The position numbers and the translations under genes were made by a program. The notes beneath the pieces are model-generated. The model made no database searches. It was given only the letters and a program-made list of their open reading frames with translations, and was not told where the DNA came from. Positions 6,094 to 12,034 of a DNA stretch of 12,034 bases are shown here, piece after piece. How positions within the stretch are numbered: the stretch's first letter is position 1; each line of letters opens with the position of its first letter. The stretch is from JANNSW01 sp031431235 (GTDB taxonomy: Bacteria > Pseudomonadota > Alphaproteobacteria > Rhizobiales > Hyphomicrobiaceae): the NCBI GenBank assembly GCA_031431235.1, contig JANPDA010000232.1, positions 1 through 12,034 on the forward strand. The letters run 5' to 3'.

Positions 6094-7463
6094 GGATCGC
6101 AGAGGACGCCCAGTTGACCGTCGCCGTGATCAGATCGAAGGGAGAGATCGAGCTCGCGGATCGCTTCCGATCGGCAGCCAGCCGGCTGCCGGGTGGCCCC
6201 GAGATGGCACGACTTCGCAGCGACGCGTTCGGGCGCATCGCCGCCGCCGGCCTGCCGCACCGGCGCGTCGAGGACTGGAAGTACACCGATTTGCGCGCGA
6301 AGATGACGGACGCGCATCCCCCTGCGCTCGAGGAGGCCGGGCGGCTCGACGAGAAGGCGCTCGCCGCAGGCCTAGGGCGTGCGCTGTCGCGACTGGCGGC
6401 AGTGACCTATGTGTTCGTCAACGGCCGGCTCGCGAGCTGGGACAGCGGGCCGCTTCATGCCGACAACCCCAATCTGGAAATCACGACACTGGGCAAGGAG
6501 CTCGGCGGAAAGGGCAAAGGCCAGAGCGAGGCGCTCGCCGAGCGGCTCGGCCGCCCAGGCGGACCCAGCTATGCTGGCCTCGACCTCAACCTCGCCTTCG
6601 TCACCGACGGTGCGATCGTCACCATCCCCGATGGAGCAAAGCTGCCGACCCCGCTCCATCTGGTCTATCTGAGCGACCTTTCCGAGCCACGCTCGATTGC
6701 GACCCGCAGCCTGATCAGGCTCGGGCGCGGCGCCAGCGCAACGATCATCGAGAGCCACGTCGGCAGTGGTGCAGCCGCCCGCCAGACGAGCCACGTGACG
6801 GAGATCGAGGTCGGTGCAGGCGCCGCGGTCGAGCACGTGAAGGTGCTGGCCGAGGGCTCGGGCTCGCAGCACCTGGGGACGGCGACGGTTCGGCTCGCCG
6901 CGAAGTCACAATATCGGGGTTTCCAGCACAGCGAGGGACCCGCGCTCGCCCGCAACCAGCTGTTCGTCACCTTCCAGGGCGAAGACGCGAGCGTCCAGGT
7001 CTCGGGCACATTCCTCGCGAGCGGTCACGAGCATATCGACACCACGCTGGTGATCGATCACGCCGTGCCGCGCTGCACCAGCCGGGAGCTGTTCAAGGGC
7101 GTGCTCGCCGGCGACGCGCGCGGCGTGTTCCAGGGCAAGGTGATCGTCCGGCCCGATGCCCAGAAGACCGACGGCAAGCAGACGACGCAGGCGCTGCTGT
7201 TGTCCGAGACGGCCGAGTTCATGTCGAAACCCGAGCTCGAGATTCATGCCGACGACGTCGTTTGCGGCCACGGCTCGACCTCGACCGAGCTCAACGACGA
7301 TCACCTTTTCTATTTGCGGGCCCGCGGCATTCCGCAGGAGGCAGCGCGCGCGATGCTGATCGAAGCGTTCATTGGTGAAGCAATCGACCAGGTCGGCCAC
7401 GAGGCCTTGCGCGAGGCGCTGCGTGAACGGGCACGCGCCTGGCTCGACAAGGGAGGCTGGTGA
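6090..7463 (+). CDS. sufD: Fe-S cluster assembly protein SufD
   Basis: A 457-residue SufD, the SufB paralogue that completes the SufBC2D scaffold and is needed for iron entry. The N-terminal domain has the family hallmark GLPHRRVEDWKYTDLR (54-69); E. coli SufD is 423 residues, so the N-terminal half is a little longer here, including a glycine/lysine-rich loop around 135-157. The beta-helix core contains SRELFKGVLAGDARGVFQGK and VRPDAQKTDGKQTTQALLLS, both typical. The conserved C-terminal motif reads CGHGSTSTELNDDHLFYLRA with Cys392 and His394; His394 should correspond to the functionally important His360 of E. coli. The usual form is C-S-H-G-A-T, so Gly and Ser substitutions are present around the histidine. 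The start overlaps the sufC stop by four bases, and sufS follows four bases after the stop. Confidence 0.95.
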   Translation: MRIAEDAQLTVAVIRSKGEIELADRFRSAASRLPGGPEMARLRSDAFGRIAAAGLPHRRVEDWKYTDLRAKMTDAHPPALEEAGRLDEKALAAGLGRALSRLAAVTYVFVNGRLASWDSGPLHADNPNLEITTLGKELGGKGKGQSEALAERLGRPGGPSYAGLDLNLAFVTDGAIVTIPDGAKLPTPLHLVYLSDLSEPRSIATRSLIRLGRGASATIIESHVGSGAAARQTSHVTEIEVGAGAAVEHVKVLAEGSGSQHLGTATVRLAAKSQYRGFQHSEGPALARNQLFVTFQGEDASVQVSGTFLASGHEHIDTTLVIDHAVPRCTSRELFKGVLAGDARGVFQGKVIVRPDAQKTDGKQTTQALLLSETAEFMSKPELEIHADDVVCGHGSTSTELNDDHLFYLRARGIPQEAARAMLIEAFIGEAIDQVGHEALREALRERARAWLDKGGW

Positions 7464-7466
7464 GCC

Positions 7467-8723
7467 ATGCAGACCACTGCTCGAATGGAATCTGCCGCCG
7501 ATCCGGGGTACGACGTCGCACGCATCCGCGCGGACTTCCCGATCCTGTTCCGGGAGGTCTATGGCAAGCCGCTCGTCTATCTCGACAACGGCGCATCCGC
7601 CCAGAAGCCACGCGCCGTGATCGACGCCATCGAGGGCGCCTACCTGCTCGATTATGCCAATGTCCATCGCGGCCTGCACTATCTCTCCAACCAGACGACC
7701 GCCGCCTTCGAGCAGGCCCGCTCGACCACCGCGACCTTCATCAATGCACCCGCGACCGAGCAGGTGATCTTCACCCGCAATGCGACCGAGGCCATCAACC
7801 TCGTTGCCTCCTCGTTCGGCGGACTCAGGATCGGCGAGCGCGACGAGATCGTGCTGTCGATCATGGAGCACCATTCCAACATCGTACCCTGGCATTTCCA
7901 TCGCGAGCGCAAGGGCGCCGTCCTCAAATGGGCGCCGATCTCCGAGGATGGCGAGCTCGATCTGGAAGGTTTCGAGCGGCTGCTCACGCCGCGCACCAAA
8001 ATCGTTGCCATCACGCACATGTCGAACGTGCTCGGCACAGTGGTGCCAATCAAAGAGGTGTGCCGGATCGCGCACGCGCGCGGCATCCCGGTGCTGGTCG
8101 ACGGCAGCCAGGGCGCCGTGCATCTCGATGTCGACGTGCAGGACCTCGACTGCGACTTCTATGTCTTCACCGGCCACAAGGTCTATGGGCCGACCGGCAT
8201 CGGCGTGCTCTATGCCAAGCGCCAGCACCTCGACGCCATGCCCCCGTACATGGGTGGCGGCGAGATGATCGAGCACGTCGGCCGCGACCGCATCACCTAT
8301 GGCGTCACCCCCCACAAGTTCGAAGCCGGAACGCCCCCGATCGTGCAGGCGATTGGCCTGGGCGCCGCGCTCACCTATGTGATGCAGACCGGCCGCCACC
8401 TGATCCGCGCCCACGAGCACGCCCTGACGCTCCATGCCCACGAGCGGCTGAAAGAGCTCGACTACGTGAAGATCCATGGCCGCGCCAAGGGCAAAGGCTC
8501 GATCGTCGCGTTCAGCATGGATGGGCTCCATCCCCATGACATCTCGACCATCATCGACCGGGCAGGCGTCGCCATCCGCGCTGGGCACCATTGCGCGCAG
8601 CCCTTGATGGAACGCCTCGGCGTGACTGCGACCGGTCGCGCCTCCTTTGCCATGTACAACACCCTCGCCGAGGTCGATGTGTTGGTCGAGGCGCTGCGCA
8701 AGGCCCACGACTTCTTCGCCTGA
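7467..8723 (+). CDS. sufS: Cysteine desulfurase SufS
   Basis: A 418-residue class V PLP enzyme of the SufS/CsdA group; E. coli SufS has 406 residues. It mobilises sulfur from cysteine for the SufBCD scaffold, normally passing the persulfide to SufE or SufU. Key positions: YLDNGASAQKP (38-48), ANVHRGLHYLS (64-74), TRNATEAINLV (103-113), EHHSN with His136 stacking on PLP, Asp212 and Gln215 in DGSQGAVH, and the PLP lysine Lys238 in TGHKVYGPTGIG. The active cysteine is Cys376 in AGHHCAQPLMERLG, with Arg391 in GRASFAMYNT binding the substrate carboxylate. This rigid-loop cysteine context separates it from the IscS-like enzyme earlier in the operon. The start has GGGAGG (7451-7456) 10 bases upstream and lies just after the sufD stop; an in-frame ATG six codons later is a weaker alternative. 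Confidence 0.96.
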   Translation: MQTTARMESAADPGYDVARIRADFPILFREVYGKPLVYLDNGASAQKPRAVIDAIEGAYLLDYANVHRGLHYLSNQTTAAFEQARSTTATFINAPATEQVIFTRNATEAINLVASSFGGLRIGERDEIVLSIMEHHSNIVPWHFHRERKGAVLKWAPISEDGELDLEGFERLLTPRTKIVAITHMSNVLGTVVPIKEVCRIAHARGIPVLVDGSQGAVHLDVDVQDLDCDFYVFTGHKVYGPTGIGVLYAKRQHLDAMPPYMGGGEMIEHVGRDRITYGVTPHKFEAGTPPIVQAIGLGAALTYVMQTGRHLIRAHEHALTLHAHERLKELDYVKIHGRAKGKGSIVAFSMDGLHPHDISTIIDRAGVAIRAGHHCAQPLMERLGVTATGRASFAMYNTLAEVDVLVEALRKAHDFFA

Positions 8724-8731
8724 GGTGAGCA

Positions 8732-9130
8732 ATGAGCGAGACCATGAACGAGATCGCGACAGTCGCGGACGAGGCGCAACCCAATGCCGCACGCATCACC
8801 GGCGCGGCGTTGTCGGAAACCGAGCTGGAGCGGCTTTCGGGCGACATCGTCACGGCCTTGAAAACGGTGTTCGATCCGGAAATCCCAGCTGACATCTATG
8901 AGCTCGGCCTCATCTACAAGGTCGATGTGGACGATGATCGAAACGTCGCCGTCGAGATGACCTTGACGGCGCCGGGCTGCCCGGTTGCCGGCGAGATGCC
9001 GATCTGGGTGCGCAATGCGGTCAGCACAGTGGAGGGCGTGAAGGATGTGACGGTCGAGATCGTGTTCGATCCGCCCTGGGACCAGAGCCGCATGTCGGAC
9101 GAGGCGCGCCTCGCGATCAATATGTTCTGA
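8732..9130 (+). CDS. sufT: SufT, DUF59 / MIP18-family Fe-S maturation protein
   Basis: A 132-residue protein with a DUF59 (MIP18) domain at about 33-115. Visible hallmarks are TVFDPEIPADIYELGLIYKV (46-65), MTLTAPGCPVAGEMP with the conserved Cys83, and FDPPWDQSRMSDEARLAINMF closing the protein. Domain relatives act in Fe-S protein maturation (eukaryotic CIAO2/MIP18, bacterial SufT) or in phenylacetate degradation (PaaD); the suf context favours SufT. About 30 N-terminal residues before the domain are low-complexity and acidic. The ribosome binding site GAGG overlaps the sufS stop and gives a normal spacing to the ATG; Met5 is an alternative start. SufT is the last suf gene in the window, in the position called sufX in some rhizobial operons, where sufA commonly follows. 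No sufA is present here. Confidence 0.93.
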   Translation: MSETMNEIATVADEAQPNAARITGAALSETELERLSGDIVTALKTVFDPEIPADIYELGLIYKVDVDDDRNVAVEMTLTAPGCPVAGEMPIWVRNAVSTVEGVKDVTVEIVFDPPWDQSRMSDEARLAINMF

Positions 9131-9146
9131 GGGTTGGAGTGGGGTG

Positions 9147-9166
9147 GGCGCTTCGCGTCGACTTTT
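9147..9166 (+). terminator. Weak candidate terminator after the suf operon
   Basis: A five-base-pair stem (GGCGC with GCGTC, including one G-T pair, TTC loop) is followed after three bases by TTTT (9163-9166). It sits 17 bases after the sufT stop. The stem is short, so termination may be partial or factor-dependent. Confidence 0.35.
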
Positions 9167-9170
9167 CTGC

Positions 9171-9199
9171 TTGCACTCGAGTTGTTGTTCCCGTAATGT
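9171..9199 (+). promoter_or_regulatory. Sigma-70-like promoter for the coiled-coil gene pair
   Basis: TTGCAC (9171-9176) and TAATGT (9194-9199) are separated by exactly 17 bp. Each is a good match to the consensus. A start of transcription near 9206 leaves about 20 nt before the ribosome binding site GGGAGG (9216-9221). The two downstream genes can therefore be expressed apart from suf. Confidence 0.6.
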
Positions 9200-9226
9200 T
9201 CGCCTCAGGGACACAGGGAGGCATTG

Positions 9227-9541
9227 ATGTCGGATAGTGTCGGCCGGGATGAGTTCAAGGCGCTCGAAGCGCGCGTGAGCGTGGTCGAGCGGGAGGTCGA
9301 AGGCGAGAAAATGGTCTCGCGCTACAATCTCGAGCAGTCGCGCCGCAATGGCGATGACCTCGCCGGCGTTGTCAAGAGACTCGACCGGCTCGAGGGCAAG
9401 CACGACCGACTCGAGGGCAAGCACGACCGGCTCGAAGGCAAGTTCGACCGACTCGAGGGCAAGTTCGATGCGCTCGTGAGCAATCTGCCACGGATCGTCG
9501 CCGACAGTGTGCGCGAGGTGCTGCGCGAAGGGAAGGTTTAG
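9227..9541 (+). CDS. Small coiled-coil protein with four tandem heptad repeats
   Basis: A 104-residue soluble protein that I cannot assign to a named family. Residues 1-53 are charged and helical (LEARVSVVEREVEGEK). Residues 54-81 are four consecutive seven-residue units of the form RLEGK(H/F)D, followed by a closing helix ending SVREVLREGKV. In the repeats Leu and His/Phe fall on alternating a/d positions, as expected for a parallel coiled coil, so oligomerisation is likely. No signal peptide, membrane helix or catalytic motif is visible. The ATG at 9227 has GGGAGG six bases upstream; a TTG one codon earlier is a poorer choice. Its C-terminal 66 residues are clearly paralogous to the next gene, which begins seven bases after its stop. 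It might tether or scaffold a partner, but function is unknown. Confidence 0.75.
   Translation: MSDSVGRDEFKALEARVSVVEREVEGEKMVSRYNLEQSRRNGDDLAGVVKRLDRLEGKHDRLEGKHDRLEGKFDRLEGKFDALVSNLPRIVADSVREVLREGKV
9386..9469 (+). repeat. Four in-frame 21-bp tandem repeats
   Basis: Units at 9386-9406, 9407-9427, 9428-9448 and 9449-9469 are near-identical 21-mers coding RLEGK(H/F)D. Units 1 and 2 share CAC (His) at the sixth codon, while units 3 and 4 share TTC (Phe). The remaining differences are synonymous third-base changes (CGG/CGA, GAG/GAA, GAC/GAT). Alternation of CGG and CGA suggests a two-unit duplication step. Length can change by whole heptads without breaking the frame. Confidence 0.9.
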
Positions 9542-9547
9542 CGAGGC

Positions 9548-9760
9548 ATGCCCTATTCGCGGCTGTTGTCACAGGAGTTGCGTCGCCAAGGCGACGATCT
9601 CGCAGCGATTGTCAGGAGGCTCGATCGGATCGAGGATAAGCTCGACAGGATGGGGGGTGGGCTCGACCGTACTGGCGGGACACTCGACAAGCTGATCGAG
9701 GATCTGCCTCGCCTCTTGAAAGCGAGCGTTCGACAGGTCCTGCGCGAAGAGAGGATCTGA
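9548..9760 (+). CDS. Small coiled-coil protein, shortened tandem paralogue of the preceding gene
   Basis: A 70-residue protein whose residues 12-70 align end to end with the C-terminal 66 residues of the upstream gene: RRQGDDLAAIVRRLDR against RRNGDDLAGVVKRLDR, and SVRQVLREERI against SVREVLREGKV. The alignment is exactly seven residues shorter, so it has three heptad-like units (RIEDKLD, RMGGGLD, RTGGTLD) where the neighbour has four. The units have diverged far more than those of the neighbour and contain glycines that would weaken a coiled coil. The charged N-terminal half of the neighbour is missing. It is probably co-transcribed with that gene. GAAGG about 11 bases upstream is a modest ribosome binding site, so the start is less certain. 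It ends nine bases from the convergent TPR gene. Function unknown. Confidence 0.65.
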   Translation: MPYSRLLSQELRRQGDDLAAIVRRLDRIEDKLDRMGGGLDRTGGTLDKLIEDLPRLLKASVRQVLREERI

Positions 9761-9769
9761 TCGGGTCCA

Positions 9770-10381
9770 TCATTGCGCACCAAGGCGCGCCAACGCCTCA
9801 CGTGCGCTCGCAAGCTCCGGAGCGATCTCGAGCGCGCGCCTGAAGGCGGCTATCGCTGCGTCGCGACGACCGAGCGCTTCGAGGATGGCCCCGCGCGTAT
9901 CGTGCAGCGCGGCGACATTGGGTTTCAGCTGAATAGCCCGATCGGCGTCGGGCAGGGCACGTGTCGCCTCGCCCAGCTTGAACCACGCCCAGGCCCGGTT
10001 GTTGAGCGCTCCGACCTGGTCCGGGTCGAGCCCCAGCGCCAAGTCGAAATCGGCGATGGCCCGCACGAATTCGCCGCTCGCACTATAGGCGCTGCCCCGG
10101 TTGACGAGCGGCAGTGGGTAGCTCGGGGCCAATCGGATCGCCTTGGTGTGGTCCGCGATCGCGGCCTCGAAGCGGCCGGTGCGCGCGTAGCCGACGCCGC
10201 GCCCGGTATAGGCTTTCGCCAGCTGATCGGGATTGAGCGTGCCGCTGTCGATGAAGTGGGTGCAGGCGGCCACCTCGAGCTCGGACTCCTTCGTCTGCCA
10301 GCAGTCCTTCAGCTCGAAAGCCGCGGCCGGCAGGCAGGTGGCAAGCAGGATGCAGGCAGCAACGGCAGCCAGTCGGGTCAT
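9770..10381 (-). CDS. Exported tetratricopeptide-repeat protein
   Basis: A 203-residue TPR protein. Residues 1-21 form a Sec signal peptide (Met-Thr-Arg, hydrophobic core AAVAACILLATCL, then AAA before Phe22), so it is likely periplasmic. The mature N-terminus has two cysteines, Cys27 and Cys40, well placed for a disulfide in the ELEVAACTHFIDSG segment common to short alphaproteobacterial TPR proteins. Four consecutive 34-residue repeats follow at about 54-87, 88-121, 122-155 and 156-189, with the TPR pattern of small residues and aromatics (AYTGRGVGYARTGRFEAAIA is a clear first repeat). Such proteins are protein-protein interaction platforms; the partner cannot be read from sequence. GGAG lies eight bases before the ATG. 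It is convergent with the coiled-coil genes and divergent from rpsD, so it stands alone. Confidence 0.85.
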   Translation of the reverse strand: MTRLAAVAACILLATCLPAAAFELKDCWQTKESELEVAACTHFIDSGTLNPDQLAKAYTGRGVGYARTGRFEAAIADHTKAIRLAPSYPLPLVNRGSAYSASGEFVRAIADFDLALGLDPDQVGALNNRAWAWFKLGEATRALPDADRAIQLKPNVAALHDTRGAILEALGRRDAAIAAFRRALEIAPELASAREALARLGAQ

Positions 10382-10413
10382 ATGGAAGGCTCCGGAAATT
10401 CATCGGCGCAGGA

Positions 10414-10443
10414 CTGATAGACGCGCTCGCCTGATCCGGGCAA
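10414..10443 (-). promoter_or_regulatory. Tentative promoter for the TPR gene
   Basis: On the minus strand TTGCCC (10443-10438) and TATCAG (10419-10414) are 18 bp apart, each four of six to consensus. They lie about 33 bp upstream of the TPR start codon. This is a reasonable but weak candidate. Confidence 0.3.
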
Positions 10444-10592
10444 GTGCGGCGGCGTTGACTTCGCTCATAGCCTCGACCATAAGACGCTGGTGCGGGCCAA
10501 TTGGGTCCGCGCATCTCAATGCGCGCTTGCGGTGGGGGTCCTGTGACCGCCGCCTGTCGGCCCGGGCGACCGGGCAGAGGAAGGCCGCGCTT

Positions 10593-10598
10593 CATAAT
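10593..10598 (+). promoter_or_regulatory. Tentative -10 element for rpsD
   Basis: CATAAT (10593-10598), in TTCATAATCG, is the best -10-like sequence between the divergent TPR gene and rpsD. It stands 41 bp before the start codon. No good -35 is seen at 16-18 bp spacing, so the call is weak. Confidence 0.3.
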
Positions 10599-10638
10599 CG
10601 CCACATCATCGATCGCACATTCCAGATTGGAGCCTGCC

Positions 10639-11256
10639 ATGTCCAAGCGCATCAGCGCCAAGCACAAGATCGACCGTCGCCTCGGAGAAAACATCTGGGG
10701 CCGGCCAAAGAGCCCACTCAACAAGCGCGCCTACGGTCCCGGCCAGCACGGCCAGCGGCGGCGCGGCAAGACATCCGACTATGGCACCCAGTTGAAAGCC
10801 AAGCAGAAGCTGAAGGGCTATTACGGCTCGATCGGCGAGCGCCAGTTCAACGCCATCTATCGGGAAGCCACCCGGCTGAAGGGCGACACCTCGGAGAACC
10901 TGATCGGTCTGCTGGAGAGCCGGCTCGACGCGATCGTCTACCGCGCGAAGTTCGTGCCGACCGTGTTCGCCTCGCGCCAATTCGTCAACCATGGCCACGT
11001 CCGCGTGAACGGTCGTCGGGTCAACGTGCCTAGCTATCGCTGCAGGATCGGCGACGTGATCGAGGTGCGCGAGAAGTCGCGCGATCTGCCGCTGGTGCTC
11101 GATGCGGCGCAGTCCCCCGAGCGCGAGATCCCGGACTACCTCGAGGTCGATACCAGCAAGCATTCGGCCAAGTACGTGCGCGTGCCGGTGTTGAGCGACG
11201 TGCCGTTCCCGGTGCGCATGGAGCCGGGCCTGGTGGTCGAGTTCTACTCGCGCTGA
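10639..11256 (+). CDS. rpsD: 30S ribosomal protein S4
   Basis: A 205-residue S4, the usual alphaproteobacterial length. S4 binds 16S rRNA early in 30S assembly and helps maintain decoding accuracy. The N-terminal segment SAKHKIDRRLGENIWGRPKS and AYGPGQHGQRRRGK is characteristic, and the cysteine zinc motif found in some bacterial S4 proteins is absent. QLKAKQKLKGYYGSIGERQF leads to the S4 RNA-binding domain at about 94-150, with RLDAIVYRAKFVPTVFASRQ, VNHGHVRVNGRRVNVPS and RIGDVIEV. The C-terminal end is the expected MEPGLVVEFYSR. The start has GGAG (10629-10632) six bases upstream; the frame extends further upstream but with no homology. The gene stands alone, ending in a strong terminator, and is not part of the rpsM-rpsK-rpoA cluster in this window. 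Confidence 0.98.
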   Translation: MSKRISAKHKIDRRLGENIWGRPKSPLNKRAYGPGQHGQRRRGKTSDYGTQLKAKQKLKGYYGSIGERQFNAIYREATRLKGDTSENLIGLLESRLDAIVYRAKFVPTVFASRQFVNHGHVRVNGRRVNVPSYRCRIGDVIEVREKSRDLPLVLDAAQSPEREIPDYLEVDTSKHSAKYVRVPVLSDVPFPVRMEPGLVVEFYSR

Positions 11257-11284
11257 TCGCCTCGGACAGCTGCCAGACTGCCGC

Positions 11285-11314
11285 AAGGGCCACCCCGTCA
11301 GGTGGCCCTTTTTA
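11285..11314 (+). terminator. Rho-independent terminator of rpsD
   Basis: A perfect eight-base-pair stem GGGCCACC/GGTGGCCC (11287-11294 with 11301-11308) closes a six-base CCGTCA loop and is followed by TTTTT (11309-11313). AA before the stem can pair with the first T residues. It starts 28 bases after the rpsD stop. Confidence 0.93.
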
Positions 11315-11397
11315 CTTGTCCTCAACTTCTCCACGGCGCCGTCCGGGCAGGAGTGCAGCAATTCCGCCACGGCTGGTAACTTTTGTTTTTGAAAGTG

Positions 11398-11426
11398 TTG
11401 GTATCGTTCCGCCCGGTCGGTAAAGT
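11398..11426 (+). promoter_or_regulatory. Tentative promoter of the L,D-transpeptidase gene
   Basis: TTGGTA (11398-11403) and TAAAGT (11421-11426) are 17 bp apart, each four of six to consensus, in a locally A+T-richer stretch. The start codon lies 31 bp further on, leaving room for GAGGAA (11445-11450). Confidence 0.35.
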
Positions 11427-11457
11427 AAGTGTGGCAAAGACCGTGAGGAATTGAGTA

Positions 11458-12034
11458 ATGCGTAGCCCGTCCCACGCTGGTGGCCGGTACTGGAGCCGCG
11501 TGCTCCTCGGCGGCTCGGTCGTCCTCGTTGCGCTGTCGACACTGATCGCCTCGGTGGATCCGGGCGAGGCCGCAGCCAAGAAAAAGAAGCGCCACAAGGC
11601 GGAGCAGGCGGAGAAAGCCGTCATAGTCGACAAGGTTCCGGCAGGCCCGATCAACATCGTGGTCTCGCTCGAGGATCAGCGGTTGACGCTGTTCGCGAGC
11701 AATGGCGAGGCGATCGTGTCCTCGCCGATCTCGAGCGGGAAATCGGGCCACGCCACTCCGATGGGCGTGTTCAGCATCCTGGAGAAGAACGAAGAGCACT
11801 ATTCCAACCTCTATGGCGGCGCACCGATGCCCTACATGCAGCGCATCACCGGGTCGGGTGTCGCGATGCACGCTGGCGTGATCCCGGGCTACCCGGCGTC
11901 CCACGGTTGCATCCGACTGCCCTATGATTTCGCGCGCCGGCTGTTCACGATGACAAAGCGCTCCGCCCGCGTGATCGTCACCCGTGACAGCGTGAGGCCC
12001 GAGGTGGTCTCGCATCCCTCGCTGTTCCAAGTCG
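11458..12034 (+). CDS. L,D-transpeptidase (YkuD domain), 3' end beyond the window
   Basis: The frame is open from 11458 to the window edge and gives 192 residues. Residues 14-33 are a hydrophobic signal segment (VLLGGSVVLVALSTLIAS) with AAA before a lysine-rich KKKKRHK stretch, so the protein is exported or anchored in the inner membrane and acts in the periplasm. The YkuD domain spans about 65-176: NIVVSLEDQRLTLFASNGEA, GKSGHATPMGVFSI, and the active-site pattern MHAGVIPGYPASHGCIRLP with His138, Ser148, His149, Cys151 and Arg153. Cys151 is the predicted nucleophile. Such enzymes make 3-3 peptidoglycan crosslinks or attach proteins to the wall in the family at large; which applies here is unknown. 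The start has GAGGAA seven bases upstream. A C-terminal domain may follow outside the window. Confidence 0.92.
   Translation, partial: MRSPSHAGGRYWSRVLLGGSVVLVALSTLIASVDPGEAAAKKKKRHKAEQAEKAVIVDKVPAGPINIVVSLEDQRLTLFASNGEAIVSSPISSGKSGHATPMGVFSILEKNEEHYSNLYGGAPMPYMQRITGSGVAMHAGVIPGYPASHGCIRLPYDFARRLFTMTKRSARVIVTRDSVRPEVVSHPSLFQV

Noticed and set aside
6906..8792. 628-codon open frame on the minus strand
   Set aside because: It lies entirely antisense to the 3' part of sufD, all of sufS and the start of sufT, which have clear family motifs. Long antisense frames are expected in G+C-rich coding DNA, and its translation shows no recognisable domain.
9386..9469. Tandem repeats as a possible CRISPR array or origin iterons
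   Set aside because: There are no spacers between units, the repeats are in frame with coding sequence, and all differences are codon-consistent.
9773..10417. 214-codon plus-strand open frame over the TPR gene
   Set aside because: The minus-strand frame has a signal peptide and four TPR repeats; the plus-strand one has neither structure nor motif.
10606..12030. 474-codon open frame on the minus strand
   Set aside because: It spans rpsD, the rpsD terminator and the L,D-transpeptidase in antisense. The sense genes have strong motifs and ribosome binding sites; the antisense product looks like random arginine- and histidine-rich sequence.

Overview
The window is high-GC DNA from an alphaproteobacterium, most likely of the Hyphomicrobiales (Rhizobiales) type. 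The evidence is the gene order of the SUF iron-sulfur cluster operon (Rrf2 regulator, IscS/NifS-like desulfurase, sufB, sufC, sufD, sufS, sufT), an alphaproteobacterial-type ribosomal protein S4 encoded outside the alpha operon, and an Irr (ICE) box-like sequence at the suf promoter. The taxon is inferred from gene content and was not tested by comparison.

Layout. 1-391 is the 3' end of a zinc-type alcohol dehydrogenase/quinone oxidoreductase gene. It runs by an ATGA overlap into a decayed methyltransferase-like remnant (388-538). 710-1375 on the minus strand is an intact alpha/beta hydrolase, transcribed divergently from the suf operon. 1376-1658 is the suf control region: a good sigma-70-like promoter, an ICE-like element just downstream of it, and a leader with three small hairpins. 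1659-9130 is the suf operon: IscR-like regulator, type I cysteine desulfurase, SufB, a small unrecognised protein, SufC, SufD, SufS and SufT. Most junctions overlap by 4 nt or are under 40 nt. The exceptions flank the small unknown gene, and the gap before sufC contains three inverted repeats. 9227-9760 holds two small coiled-coil genes that are tandem paralogues; the first carries four in-frame 21-bp repeats. They have their own promoter. 9770-10381 on the minus strand is an exported TPR protein. 10639-11256 is rpsD with a textbook terminator. From 11458 to the window edge runs an L,D-transpeptidase whose 3' end is missing.

How the genes work together. The two PLP desulfurases supply persulfide sulfur. 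SufBCD is the ATP-driven scaffold. SufT is a DUF59/MIP18-family maturation factor. The IscR-like protein carries three cysteines and a histidine suited to a [2Fe-2S] cluster and probably senses cluster status. The ICE-like box suggests a second, heme/iron-status input through Irr. No sufA, sufE or sufU is encoded here, so the A-type carrier and the sulfur-transfer partner of SufS must be elsewhere or missing.

I see no tRNA, rRNA, CRISPR array, insertion sequence or phage gene. The core is a known system. The least explained parts are the small gene between sufB and sufC with its structured downstream gap, and the repeat-bearing coiled-coil gene pair after sufT.
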